Assembly: GCA_017541025.1 (NCBI GenBank)
Contig: JAFXZY010000077.1
Coordinates: forward strand, 1-64,000
Direction: 5' to 3'
From: Bacteroidaceae bacterium
GTDB taxonomy: Bacteria > Bacteroidota > Bacteroidia > Bacteroidales > Bacteroidaceae
DNA length: 64,000 bases
The notes below the pieces were generated by a model. That model made no database searches. It had not been told where the DNA came from and saw nothing but the letters and a program-made list of their open reading frames with translations. The position numbers and the translations under genes were made by a program. This document shows positions 15,744-24,826 of this stretch, in pieces (within the stretch, counting starts at the first letter, position 1; each line of letters begins with the position of its first letter).

Positions 15744-16712
15744 ATGAAAGTGTATATTTTCAATCCCGAAAACGATATGGCCCTTGCTGATGGTAATCCA
15801 GGCTACACGCCGCCAGCTATCATCAGGCAAATGCGAGACGAACTTTATTGGCTTCCCAATTGGTGGGCCGAGGAGGACGATATAGTTTGGAATGGCGAGG
15901 ACAAACTGCAACTGAAGCAGGGCGACGAGATACTACCCTGGGGTTGGAGCCCGGCTCTTATTCACCAGTTACGTCTGGCAGGTGTTACTGATGAGTTCCT
16001 GCCTACAGACGAAGAGATGGAACGGCTCCGTTGGCTCTCGCACCGACAGACCGCAGTCGAGGCTTTAGCTGCCTGCAAACGCGATGGGCTGATAGGTGAT
16101 GCTTTGATGGGCGACTCATATCTCTGTAAGACAGAAGCAGAAATAAAAAAGGTAATTGCTACGGCAAAGGATGGCGAAGCATTTCTTCTGAAGGCTCCTT
16201 GGAGCAGTAGTGGTCGTGGACTGATGCTCTGTGGCAGTCCCAATGCTCAGGGATGGATAAAGAATATTCTAAAGACACAAGGCTCTGTGGTGGTGGAGAA
16301 ACTGTTACAGAAGGTAGCCGATTTCGCCCTCGAGTTCTGGTGCGACGGGCAGGGTGGGGTAGAATATCGTGGCCTCAGCCTTTTCTATACCAACGAGGGC
16401 GGTGCCTATTTGGGCAACTGGGTAGCTCCCGAAGGCCAGAAGTTGCAATGGCTGATGCAGTATGTTGATCCGCAGTTGTTGGTGGATATCCGCCAATGGT
16501 GGGAAAAGTATTTGCAGAAGTTTCAGTACCGAGGTCCTGTGGGGGTAGATATGATGCTTTGTCAGGGCGGCATCTGTCCGTGCATCGAGATTAACTGGCG
16601 CATGACAATGGGTTACATCTCCACCCTTCTTCCTGCCCAAGGCAAGTACGGCCGCATGGTAGTGGAGTACATCTACGGGCACTATTCTGCCGAAGTAGAG
16701 GCCTTCAGCTAA
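15744..16712 (+). CDS. ATP-grasp-like protein of unknown substrate
   Basis: This 322-residue cytoplasmic protein has features of the ATP-grasp fold, whose members ligate a carboxylate to an amine or thiol using ATP: LLKAPWSSSGRGL (about residues 148-160, a Lys followed by a Ser/Gly-rich loop) and a late PCIEINWRMTMG with the E-x-N-x-R pattern for metal and phosphate binding. The N-terminus (MKVYIFNPENDMALADG) is distinctive, but I cannot attach a function. It is divergently transcribed from the glycosyltransferase-DUF4922/SpoIID pair, sharing a 71-base intergenic region. Length and composition look normal. Confidence 0.65.
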   Translation: MKVYIFNPENDMALADGNPGYTPPAIIRQMRDELYWLPNWWAEEDDIVWNGEDKLQLKQGDEILPWGWSPALIHQLRLAGVTDEFLPTDEEMERLRWLSHRQTAVEALAACKRDGLIGDALMGDSYLCKTEAEIKKVIATAKDGEAFLLKAPWSSSGRGLMLCGSPNAQGWIKNILKTQGSVVVEKLLQKVADFALEFWCDGQGGVEYRGLSLFYTNEGGAYLGNWVAPEGQKLQWLMQYVDPQLLVDIRQWWEKYLQKFQYRGPVGVDMMLCQGGICPCIEINWRMTMGYISTLLPAQGKYGRMVVEYIYGHYSAEVEAFS

Positions 16713-16761
16713 ACCTAATAATCACGTTTTTTCTATTAGTTTATTTGACTTCTCTCACGGT

Positions 16762-18534
16762 CTATTTAACCACCAACACGAAGCCGCCACGAGCGCGGCA
16801 ATGAACAGAAACAGGGAGGGCCGTGTGAGGCAACAGTTGCCAAGCGCGGTCCTCGTTGGCATCTAAGAAGCAGTCAGCCTTACGTTTCTTACCAACGATG
16901 GCGGGAAGACGGCTAAGGTCGAACTCACATTCTTGCTCTCTACCATTGATGCCCGCCACATACCAAGTCTTACCACTGCGACGAGCAATGACAACACTCT
17001 CACCAGGATAACCACTCACCAGGCGCGTCTCGCCCCATACTGCAGGCAACTTAGATAAGAAGTCCTGAACGGCCTGAGGCTGGCTGAGGAAACTCTCAGG
17101 GCGGTCGGCAAGATGTTGCAGACCGCTTTCATAAAGCACAGTCAGTGCCAACTCGTGCGCATGAGTGGTGATATGCGGATGCTGCGAGTCGCTGAAAGCA
17201 CAGGGAGTATAATCCATCGGACCAATAATATTGCGTGTGAAAGGAAGCGTAGCATTATGGCAAGCGGCCTTATCGGTGAACGAACCTACATTATTATACC
17301 ACTCTGCACCATATACACCTTCTGTTGACAAGAGGTTAGGATAGGTGCGCTGCCAACCGCGTGGCACGGTTGCCCCATGGAAATTTACAAGCAGATGATG
17401 CTTGGCAGCACATTCCATTAAGTCGATGCAATAGGCCATATTCATATTGTTCTCGCCGCTGAAGAAGTCAATCTTTACCCCAGCAACTCCAATCTGCTCG
17501 CACCAGGCAAATTCCTTCTCACGGTCTTCGGGTTTGTTCAGTCGGAACTTGGGACCAGGGGCACCATTAATCCAACCCACACTGGAGTTGTACCAAATCA
17601 TGGGTTTCACGCCCTTCTCTTTGGCGTAGTTCACTGCATCCACTACGGTCTTTCCGTCCTTCATCTCGTCCCACTCGGCATCTATGAGCACATACGGAAG
17701 GTGCAAGGTAGCTGCCATATCAACGTACTTCTTGATGATGTTCAGGTCGTTACTGCCGTGATTGTATGCCCAATAGACCCAGGAAACCACACCTGGCTCT
17801 ATCCAACTGGTATCGGTAAGTTTGCTGGGACTACTGACGTCTGTCACAAGGGTACTTTCTACCACATCAGCCAAGGAACCAATTATCATCACCTTCCAGG
17901 AACTCTGTTGGGCAAACTGCCCGTTTTGGTCAGTTACGATATTGAACTTTTTCTTTCCGTCAAGGCTATAGAAAGAGGATGCAGCATTGTCATGATGGAT
18001 ATCGGCCTCGGTGAGAAGTGCGAAAACGTTGTTGGGGAACTCAAACAGGGCAGGGAATGACAGGCGGTCGCTCTCCTTCAACTGGCGGTTCTTGGGATAG
18101 AAACCTTCAGCACCATCGGTCCAGTTCATCATCCAACTATTATAATAAGGTATAGTGATGGGAACAGGAATTTCGGCTTTATCGTTCATGCTTTCTCGAC
18201 CCACCTTCTGGAAAGCCACACCATCGTTGAACACGCGAATGCGAAGCGCACCTCCGCTCTGAAGAGAGTAAACGGATTCTTTTCCCTTGTTTGTGCAATG
18301 AAGACGTTTTCCTGCCAGCATAGTGTAGTCTTCCTTGATGTTGCGTGTATCTCCGCCATTGATTCCCTCGAATTCAGCAGTATAGATTTCCTGCCACTTC
18401 CCGTTTTGTTTATAGCTAACGGTAATATGGTCATTGAACTTTTCAACCTTGATACGTCCGTTGGGGGACACTTGTGCGGAAAGGCTATGTGTAGCGAACA
18501 ATAGCAGAAGCAAAAGATAATTTCTTGTTTTCAT
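16762..18534 (-). CDS. Glycoside hydrolase family 97 enzyme, retaining-type (copy 1)
   Basis: This secreted 590-residue enzyme has a signal peptide (to about residue 20), a GH97 N-terminal beta-sandwich (SPNGRIKVEKFNDHITVSY), a barrel from about residue 250 (WVYWAYNHGSNDLNIIKKYVDMAA, LPYVLIDAEWD) and a C-terminal domain. GH97 contains inverting alpha-glucosidases such as SusB and retaining alpha-galactosidases. Here GVKIDFF at about residue 355 has Asp where the retaining group has its nucleophile, so an alpha-galactosidase-like activity is more likely than a SusB role. It follows the QueG-like gene by 7 bases in an operon with the deacetylase and DUF2723 genes. A second GH97 is at 55677..57620. 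Confidence 0.87.
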   Translation of the reverse strand: MKTRNYLLLLLLFATHSLSAQVSPNGRIKVEKFNDHITVSYKQNGKWQEIYTAEFEGINGGDTRNIKEDYTMLAGKRLHCTNKGKESVYSLQSGGALRIRVFNDGVAFQKVGRESMNDKAEIPVPITIPYYNSWMMNWTDGAEGFYPKNRQLKESDRLSFPALFEFPNNVFALLTEADIHHDNAASSFYSLDGKKKFNIVTDQNGQFAQQSSWKVMIIGSLADVVESTLVTDVSSPSKLTDTSWIEPGVVSWVYWAYNHGSNDLNIIKKYVDMAATLHLPYVLIDAEWDEMKDGKTVVDAVNYAKEKGVKPMIWYNSSVGWINGAPGPKFRLNKPEDREKEFAWCEQIGVAGVKIDFFSGENNMNMAYCIDLMECAAKHHLLVNFHGATVPRGWQRTYPNLLSTEGVYGAEWYNNVGSFTDKAACHNATLPFTRNIIGPMDYTPCAFSDSQHPHITTHAHELALTVLYESGLQHLADRPESFLSQPQAVQDFLSKLPAVWGETRLVSGYPGESVVIARRSGKTWYVAGINGREQECEFDLSRLPAIVGKKRKADCFLDANEDRAWQLLPHTALPVSVHCRARGGFVLVVK

Positions 18535-18541
18535 GATTTTA

Positions 18542-19432
18542 TTATTGTTTTTTCCATTTACTGATATTTCGGATAAGTCCCTCGTATTTAGCGCGCTTAA
18601 CAGCAGAACCTTTGAAAAGGATTTTGTACTGTTCGGGAGTAAGGGCGCGCCAGTCTTCCTCCTTCATGCCTAATAACTCGTCAGAAGGCTGGAATGCCTG
18701 TTCTGTTGTGGGATGCGACTCCTTAAACTGAGGACAGGCACGCAGACATTTGTCACAACCATAGAAGGTACGTTTAAGGCGCAGGTCATTGGGTAATTCT
18801 CCCCTATTCTCTATGGTCTGATAGCTAAGGCACAGACGCGCATCAAGGCCCTGAGGAGTGAGAGCCGGACAGAGCGATTCCCAGCCGGTGAAACGCTCGG
18901 ATGCGGGAGAGAGTGGTTCGTCGTAAGCATCAGCCTCTTGCTCGGCAAAAATTTCGCCTAAGAAGACTGTGGGTCCATATCCGGGAACAGATATCAGACC
19001 GTTCTGGCAAAACTCGCCTATTCCGCACCGCCATGCCCAATAACGTTCCAACACAGGGGCGGTATCTACAAAGCAACGTCCCTGCAACCCAACCTCGGTC
19101 ATCAGTTGGCGCAGGCGTTCTTTCATCACATCGTGATAATCCTTGCCCTGTGCATAAAGGCTGATACCTGGCTGCTGGTGGGTAGGCATATAGTTGAGGG
19201 CCAGACTGACAATGCTCTTGACACCTGGGTGCAAGAGGGCTGGCTGCAGACGCATCTCAACATGGTTCTGCATATACTCCATATCGGCCTGAAAGCCTAA
19301 CTGAAGCCATTTACGGAATTGTCGGGCATACCACTCCTGAACAGGCTCGGCAGGAGCGATGCCACAAGCCACAAAACCCAGACGCTGGGCCTGGGCTTTC
19401 AGTTGGTTGCTATTCAAAGGTGCGGAATTCAT
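18542..19432 (-). CDS. queG: QueG-like epoxyqueuosine reductase with a degenerate first Fe-S motif
   Basis: QueG reduces epoxyqueuosine to queuosine in tRNA with a cobalamin and two [4Fe-4S] clusters. This 296-residue protein matches QueG over its length: LGFVACGIAPAEP, the middle SVPGYGPTVFLGE, LDARLCLSYQTIENRGELP and the second cluster motif GCDKCLRACP. The first ferredoxin motif, normally C-x2-C-x2-C-x3-CP just before the LDAR block, reads SERFTGWESLCP, so three of four Cys are missing. The nucleotide sequence shows no frameshift that would restore them. It may be a divergent enzyme with altered clusters or an inactive form. It overlaps the deacetylase gene by 23 bases and precedes GH97. 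Confidence 0.8.
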   Translation of the reverse strand: MNSAPLNSNQLKAQAQRLGFVACGIAPAEPVQEWYARQFRKWLQLGFQADMEYMQNHVEMRLQPALLHPGVKSIVSLALNYMPTHQQPGISLYAQGKDYHDVMKERLRQLMTEVGLQGRCFVDTAPVLERYWAWRCGIGEFCQNGLISVPGYGPTVFLGEIFAEQEADAYDEPLSPASERFTGWESLCPALTPQGLDARLCLSYQTIENRGELPNDLRLKRTFYGCDKCLRACPQFKESHPTTEQAFQPSDELLGMKEEDWRALTPEQYKILFKGSAVKRAKYEGLIRNISKWKKQ

Positions 19433-20024
19433 ACCCTTGTTCTTGAAGCCAGAAAAGCGCCTCTGGCAAGGCGTGTTTGAGTTTATCGATGCTCTTCAGA
19501 GAATCATGGAAGGTGATGATACTGCCCGGGCGTGTATAGCGCTTTACGTTGCGGAGTACATCATCGGCAGTCAGTAACCGACTGTAATCGCGTGTTACCA
19601 CATCCCACATAACCACCGTTATGCCCACATGACGGAGAACGCGATACTGCACCGTACGGATCCATCCGTGAGGCGGACGGAAAAGCTTGGTATGCAAGAT
19701 TTCGTCAGCCTTCTTGATATTAGCCAGATAGGTCCATGTGAAATGTCGCATGCCTGACAGGTGATTGTACGTATGATTGCCTACCTGATGACCGCGTTTA
19801 CGTACTTCCTCCAGGAGATGAGGATATTTCACGGCATTCTCACCAACCATGAAGAAGGTTGCCTTAACGTTGAACTTATCCAGTGTATCAAGGATGAATG
19901 GGGTTGCCTCAGGGATAGGTCCATCATCAAAAGTCAGGTAAACAGACTTCTGATGACGGTCCATCCTCCACAAGGCATGTGGGAAGAGCCAACGCAGAAA
20001 TATAGCGGGCTGCTCTATTATCAT
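19410..20024 (-). CDS. Polysaccharide deacetylase (NodB homology) family protein
   Basis: This 204-residue protein carries the NodB motifs in order: TFDDGP (about residue 31, catalytic Asp and metal Asp), NHTYNHLSG (H-x3-H metal ligands), RPPHGW, and a late ITFHDS with the catalytic His. Such enzymes remove acetyl groups from GlcNAc-containing polymers or peptidoglycan. There is no signal peptide, only a hydrophobic start (PAIFLRWLFPHAL), so it may be membrane-anchored or cytoplasmic. Its start overlaps the DUF2723 gene stop by 4 bases, suggesting coupling with a predicted membrane glycosyltransferase. Confidence 0.9.
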   Translation of the reverse strand: MIIEQPAIFLRWLFPHALWRMDRHQKSVYLTFDDGPIPEATPFILDTLDKFNVKATFFMVGENAVKYPHLLEEVRKRGHQVGNHTYNHLSGMRHFTWTYLANIKKADEILHTKLFRPPHGWIRTVQYRVLRHVGITVVMWDVVTRDYSRLLTADDVLRNVKRYTRPGSIITFHDSLKSIDKLKHALPEALFWLQEQGYEFRTFE

Positions 20025-23000
20025 TGAATCTGGTTCTGGAGGGCTTTATTGAAGGTGTCCAGTATCAGAACCATATCCTTGGCCTTATCGCTTTCCGCAC
20101 TTTGAAGCACCTCGGTAGCGGAATGCATCTGATAGAGGTAGTACATGCAATCTTTCTCACTCTGAACCAACATCTTGGCAGGCAGACCCATATACCAATT
20201 CAGGTACTCAACCGCATTGGCAGCAACGGGATAGGCAATCTTCTCGGCCATTTTCTTGTCGCCAACAGCAATCCAGGCGCGTGCCAAATCCAATGAGTAT
20301 CCTGCATAGTTATGAGGTAGAGTTGTGGGAGGCAGCACCTTCTCAGCGTATGCTATCAGTCGGGCCGCCTTATCCTTTTTGCCTTCCTGCAGCAGGCGGG
20401 TTGCCAACTGGGCTATCATACGGCGATGGGTGTAGCACATACGGGTAACAGTCTCGTCAAGATAGATATTGGGATTGTCGATTCCGCCAAAGGCAAAGCG
20501 CGTCATGATGTTTTCATACATCTTTTCTGTATCCATATCCGTGTCGGTATCCACTGTCTTGAAGGGGGTGATTCGGTGGGCAAGACCCTCCTGAACGAAG
20601 TAGTCGCCCAGACAGCCGTAATTGTCCTTACCTACGGTGATAGCTACATACAACGGACGCTCCCAGTTGCACTGAGCCAGCATTTCGTACATCATCATCT
20701 CGCTCTTATAAACAGCACGTTTGCCCTTTAGACTTATATGCATAAAGTCAGGAATACTGTCGCCGGCCATCATCATTCCGCTACGCTTAACTGCCTCCTT
20801 ATCCACAGCAAACACGATAGAATCGGTGGGGAATATCTGCAATTCGGGATTGGTATTCAGCACCCACTTGTCGATGATGTTGCGTAATTCGTAAGGGTTG
20901 TCACCCAGCACCTGATGCATCAGCACGGGATCATCCTTATAAGCCTCAATGGCCTGCTCCAGAACACCGGGGCGAACGCTTACTCCCTCGCGGGTTCCAG
21001 CCACATACTGCAGACGGCTCCAATGAATGGGCACTGCAGGTGAATCGTAGGCAGGACGCTTCATCTGGTCGATGTACCAGTCGGTCTGCAAATAAGAAAG
21101 GTTGCAGACGCGGGCATCGGTTCTGAATCCTTCGGTCTCCTGAGCATACCACAAGGGGAAGGTGTCGTTATCTCCGTTGGTGAAGATGATGGGATTATTG
21201 CCTTGCGAGAGGGTCTGGAGGTAGTTGCGACCGAAATCGCGACAGGTATAGCGACCACTACGGTCGTGGTCATCCCAAGTCTGACTGGCCATCTGCAATG
21301 GTACCAACACGCAGACACAACTCAGAACGGCACAAAGTTTTTCGTTCTTAAGCAGCATCCTCAGATAGTCGGCAATGGCAGCGACGCCCAGACCCACCCA
21401 AATGGCAAAGGCATAGAACGAACCGGCGTAGGCATAGTCTCGTTCACGCGGCTGCATGGGTGTTTGGTTCAGGTAGACAACAATGGCCAAACCCGTCATG
21501 AAGAACAGGAAGAAGACAATACCGAACTGCTTCTCGCCCTCATTTTTATTCTCGGGCGTATTGCGGAACAACTGCCAGAAAAGACCTAACAGACCCAGCA
21601 ATAAGGGCAGACAGTAGAATACGTTATGACCCTTGTTGTTACGCAAATCGGACGGTAGCTTACTTTGGTCGCCTAAACGCATATTATCCAGGAAGGGAAT
21701 ACCTGTCAGCCAGTTGCCGTGCTCCCATTCTCCGTTTCCCTGAATATCGTTCTGACGACCGGCGAAGTTCCACATAAAGTAACGCCAGTACATGAAGTTG
21801 ACCTGATAGCTCAGGAAAAAGCGGATGTTCTCCAGCATGGTAGGCATCTTAACGGGAACCATCTCGCCACAGCGTTCGTAGTTTCTGGTGGTACCTTTTA
21901 CACCACCCATCCAACTCTCGTAGGCCGCAGCATGACCGCTACTGTACATACGGGGGAAGGGCATATTCTGCTGATAAATGTATTCCTGATCGTAGCGCTG
22001 AATCTCGTAGCGGTCCGGTTCTTCGGGACTGGCTTTCTCCTTACGCTGATATACAGGCGCTTTCTGCTTGCTGACGGGAACACAGTAGTTACCATCTACT
22101 TTCAGTTGCACTTGGCTGGTATAAGCCTGTCCGTAGAGCAGAGGACGATCGCCATACTGCTCACGGCTCAGATAGGTACCCAGAGTGAAAATATCCTCAG
22201 GTGAGTTCTGGTCCATAGGTGTATTGGCAGAACTGCGGATTACGATTACAGCGTATGAGCTGTAGCCAATCATAATCATGAGCATACACAGCAGACTGGT
22301 GTTCATGAGGCGGGCTGAAACAAGCACCTTGCCCTCCTTCTTTAAACGCAGCAGTATAAACAGGGCTGCCAGAATGACAATACCCGTGACAATGCTGGCG
22401 ATGCCGTATCCGTAAAAAGGAATACCCAACATACCTACGCTAAGCAGATAAGAGATGTTCATGCGAATACGACTCTTCTGCCTACGAGTCTCCCAGATGC
22501 TCCACAGCACGATGCCTACCAATAATATGATGTATATGATAAGTCCGGTGTTGAAGGGGCAACTCAGTTGGTTGACAAACAACAGTTCGAACCATCCGCC
22601 AACCTTTACGATACCTGGTACGATACCATACAATACAGCAGCAATGAGCGCACCGCTTCCGACTACAGAAAGCAACGCCCCCTTGAGGTTGGGGTTCTTG
22701 GCTTTCTTGTAATAATAAACAAGAACCAAGGCAGGCACACAGAGCAGGTTCAGTAGGTGAACACCGATGCTGAGGCCTGTGAGGTAGGCTATCAGGATGA
22801 GCCAACGGTCGGAGCCAGCCTCATCGGCATGGTCTTCCCACTTCAGCATCAACCAAAATACCACAGCAGTAAAAAGGCTACTGTAAGCATATACCTCGCC
22901 CTCTACGGCACTGAACCAAAAGGTGTCAGAGAAAGTGTACACCAAGGCACCCGTCAGGGCACTGGCCTCAACAGTAATCAGTTGGGCCAAGTTCTTCAAC

Positions 23001-23329
23001 TGACCGTTCTCACCAACCAGTTTGCGTCCCAGATGACTGATGCTCCAAAAAAGGAACATGATACAGGCGGCACTGAAGAGTGCGCTCATGGTGTTGACCA
23101 TGCGGGCTACCAGTGCAGGGTCGCTTACAAACTGTGTAAAAAGGTTTGCTGTAAGCATAAAGAAAGGTGCCCCAGGGGGATGACCCACTTCCAACTTGTA
23201 AGCTGTTGTGATGAACTCAGGGCAGTCCCAAAAGCTTGCCGTAGGCTCTATCGTGCTGCAATACACGAAGGCTGCAATGGCAAAAGTAATCCACCCCATC
23301 AGGTTGTCTACTAATCTGAAATGTTTCAT
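20021..23329 (-). CDS. DUF2723 multi-pass membrane protein, GT-C-like
   Basis: The 1102-residue protein starts with the DUF2723 signature (STIEPTASFWDCPEFITTAYKLEVGHPPGAP, written here in two parts of one block), followed by about a dozen membrane segments to residue 640. A soluble region follows with IIFTNGDNDTFPLWYAQ, NLSYLQTDWYIDQM, ERPLYVAITVG and FVQEGLAHRI. DUF2723 proteins are widespread in Bacteroidetes and resemble GT-C glycosyltransferases of the protein O-mannosyltransferase type; transfer of lipid-linked sugars in the periplasm is an inference. Parts of the soluble tail are recognisable in the two sigma-cassette proteins (3..767 and 41928..43151). It heads an operon with the deacetylase, QueG-like and GH97 genes. 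Confidence 0.85.
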   Translation of the reverse strand: MKHFRLVDNLMGWITFAIAAFVYCSTIEPTASFWDCPEFITTAYKLEVGHPPGAPFFMLTANLFTQFVSDPALVARMVNTMSALFSAACIMFLFWSISHLGRKLVGENGQLKNLAQLITVEASALTGALVYTFSDTFWFSAVEGEVYAYSSLFTAVVFWLMLKWEDHADEAGSDRWLILIAYLTGLSIGVHLLNLLCVPALVLVYYYKKAKNPNLKGALLSVVGSGALIAAVLYGIVPGIVKVGGWFELLFVNQLSCPFNTGLIIYIILLVGIVLWSIWETRRQKSRIRMNISYLLSVGMLGIPFYGYGIASIVTGIVILAALFILLRLKKEGKVLVSARLMNTSLLCMLMIMIGYSSYAVIVIRSSANTPMDQNSPEDIFTLGTYLSREQYGDRPLLYGQAYTSQVQLKVDGNYCVPVSKQKAPVYQRKEKASPEEPDRYEIQRYDQEYIYQQNMPFPRMYSSGHAAAYESWMGGVKGTTRNYERCGEMVPVKMPTMLENIRFFLSYQVNFMYWRYFMWNFAGRQNDIQGNGEWEHGNWLTGIPFLDNMRLGDQSKLPSDLRNNKGHNVFYCLPLLLGLLGLFWQLFRNTPENKNEGEKQFGIVFFLFFMTGLAIVVYLNQTPMQPRERDYAYAGSFYAFAIWVGLGVAAIADYLRMLLKNEKLCAVLSCVCVLVPLQMASQTWDDHDRSGRYTCRDFGRNYLQTLSQGNNPIIFTNGDNDTFPLWYAQETEGFRTDARVCNLSYLQTDWYIDQMKRPAYDSPAVPIHWSRLQYVAGTREGVSVRPGVLEQAIEAYKDDPVLMHQVLGDNPYELRNIIDKWVLNTNPELQIFPTDSIVFAVDKEAVKRSGMMMAGDSIPDFMHISLKGKRAVYKSEMMMYEMLAQCNWERPLYVAITVGKDNYGCLGDYFVQEGLAHRITPFKTVDTDTDMDTEKMYENIMTRFAFGGIDNPNIYLDETVTRMCYTHRRMIAQLATRLLQEGKKDKAARLIAYAEKVLPPTTLPHNYAGYSLDLARAWIAVGDKKMAEKIAYPVAANAVEYLNWYMGLPAKMLVQSEKDCMYYLYQMHSATEVLQSAESDKAKDMVLILDTFNKALQNQIQ

Positions 23330-23369
23330 TTAGTGTGTATATTTAATTGTTTTTATTGATTGCATTCTG

Positions 23370-23377
23370 CAAAATTA
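23370..23377 (-). promoter_or_regulatory. -7 box TAATTTTG for the DUF2723 operon
   Basis: The minus strand reads TAATTTTG, 40 bases before the ATG at 23329. I see no clear -33 element. Confidence 0.5.
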
Positions 23378-23418
23378 ACACTTTTTCTCCTGTTCTCCCT
23401 GCTTTTATGGTAAATTTA

Positions 23419-23874
23419 TCATCCTTTAACCATGTTAAGGGCCATAATTAGTATTCCATAACGAATAGCCTTCCCTAACGCGATACTCAGGAACGAGAGA
23501 CTCGGATTGGCTCTCATATACCCCAGCGTTACTGCCAAGGCACTTCCCAAAACTGGCAGAAAGCAGAAGAAGCCCATCCAGGCACCCCGTCCCTGCAACC
23601 ATCTTTGCGTCTTTTCCACCTTCTCACGTTTTACATGCAGGTAATTCTCTATCCATTCTATCTTTCCCAGACTTCCCACCCAATAGTTGAACATGCTACC
23701 CAGCACATTCCCGATGGTGGCGCTCACAAACAGAGGCCAAGGTTGTAACCCTGCTAAAAGAAGTCCTGCCAACAGCGTCTCGCTGCTGAAGGGAAAGAAA
23801 CTGCCGGCAATAAAGGCAGTAATTCCCATTCCCCCATATCCCAGGGGGATCATATATTGTATTATATCATCCAT
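23419..23874 (-). CDS. YqaA-type (VTT/DedA-like) membrane protein
   Basis: This 151-residue integral membrane protein belongs to the YqaA/SNARE-associated group: an early FIAGSFFPFSSETLLAGLLLAG with the Glu of DedA-like proteins, then IGNVLGSMFNYWVG, and RGAWMGFFCFLPVLGSALAV near the C-terminus. The biochemical role is unsettled; DedA relatives are linked to membrane lipid transport. Its start overlaps the upstream membrane gene by 13 bases, so they are probably co-translated. It is the last gene of the cysE-to-yqaA run. Confidence 0.85.
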   Translation of the reverse strand: MDDIIQYMIPLGYGGMGITAFIAGSFFPFSSETLLAGLLLAGLQPWPLFVSATIGNVLGSMFNYWVGSLGKIEWIENYLHVKREKVEKTQRWLQGRGAWMGFFCFLPVLGSALAVTLGYMRANPSLSFLSIALGKAIRYGILIMALNMVKG

Positions 23875-24800
23875 AAATTAAGATAAGCCATTGCGCCACA
23901 TAAGAGCAGCGAAAGGAAAAAGAATGCGTTGCTCAGCCAACTTCCTGTCAGAGAGAAGTAATGGGCAATAAGCGGACACGCACTCACCACCAGCAGCGCC
24001 ATTGTGTTCTGAAACTCCTGGGGCTGCATGAAAAGATATATGATGAGCAGAATGGTCTGCATCGTATAGATGTACAGTATCATCCTAACCCGGATCTTAT
24101 CGTTGTATTTGGTTTGCAGATAGTGAAAGACTCCCACTAAGCTCAGCAAAGTAACAACACCCATAGACACCATCCAGCAAACAGGCAGGCTGGTTATAGC
24201 CTCCCACGAAACAGGATGCCATACGAAATGTAAAGTGATGAAGTCAAGCATGCTATCTGTCTTATCCGTCAGGAAACACCATGCTGCCCAGCCTATATAA
24301 GGAAGCCCCAATCCTACAATACCTGCCCAGAATCCACGCCACGTAAGAGAGCGCAGGAACCCGATCAAATAAAGATAATAGAGCAACCCCATGGGTAACA
24401 TGACAGCAGCAAACAGACTGCCTATTCCCAAAAAGAGAAAACTGTGGAAAATCCAAGCAACAGAGTCGTATGACTGATAGCAGCGGAACAGCAGGTAATA
24501 GCTCAATGCCATACATACAGCACTGATAGCTGGAGTTCCGAACGGATGCATGAATGCTAAGCATGAGGCCAAAACGAGCCATACACAAGCCATCATCCTG
24601 GTGCGGAGGCGAATGACACTATACACAACATTCGTCTCCATGAAGATATAGGTGGTAAGCGCACATAATACCCATCCTATGATGTTGCTTGTGGCAAATG
24701 ACTGCTGAGGCCACCACCATAAGATGGTTGTCAGCACTGCACAGACAGGCATTGTGGCCGTACTCTCTGCTACCTTATTCTGAAACCTGTTATACCTCAA
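23862..24800 (-). CDS. Multi-pass membrane protein of unknown function
   Basis: About 312 residues with roughly eight to ten hydrophobic segments (for example SNIIGWVLCALTTYIFM, AWIFHSFLFLGIGSLFAAVM, MILYIYTMQTILLIIYLFM). I do not recognise a family. The start is uncertain: the first codon in frame at 24800 is TTG within an AATGTTC-type array, and the first ATG gives MPVCAVLTTILWWW about 48 bases later. The coding strand reads ACATTGA units right before the start, so the array supplies the leader. It lies between purD and yqaA and overlaps yqaA. Confidence 0.65.
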   Translation of the reverse strand: MRYNRFQNKVAESTATMPVCAVLTTILWWWPQQSFATSNIIGWVLCALTTYIFMETNVVYSVIRLRTRMMACVWLVLASCLAFMHPFGTPAISAVCMALSYYLLFRCYQSYDSVAWIFHSFLFLGIGSLFAAVMLPMGLLYYLYLIGFLRSLTWRGFWAGIVGLGLPYIGWAAWCFLTDKTDSMLDFITLHFVWHPVSWEAITSLPVCWMVSMGVVTLLSLVGVFHYLQTKYNDKIRVRMILYIYTMQTILLIIYLFMQPQEFQNTMALLVVSACPLIAHYFSLTGSWLSNAFFFLSLLLCGAMAYLNLWMI

Positions 24801-24824
24801 TGTTCAATGCTCAATGTTCAATAA
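24797..24824. repeat. Heptamer array, unit TCAATGT (AATGTTC register)
   Basis: TCAATGT, TCAATGC, TCAATGT and TCAATAA fill the 26-base gap between the purD stop and the start region of the next gene. It is the same unit as in the 4.5-11 kb arrays but in opposite orientation to the local genes. Confidence 0.88.
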
Positions 24825-24826
24825 AT

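Noticed and set aside
18900..18960. Frameshift explaining the loss of QueG cysteines
   Set aside because: Neither alternative frame around the region restores a C-x2-C-x2-C motif.
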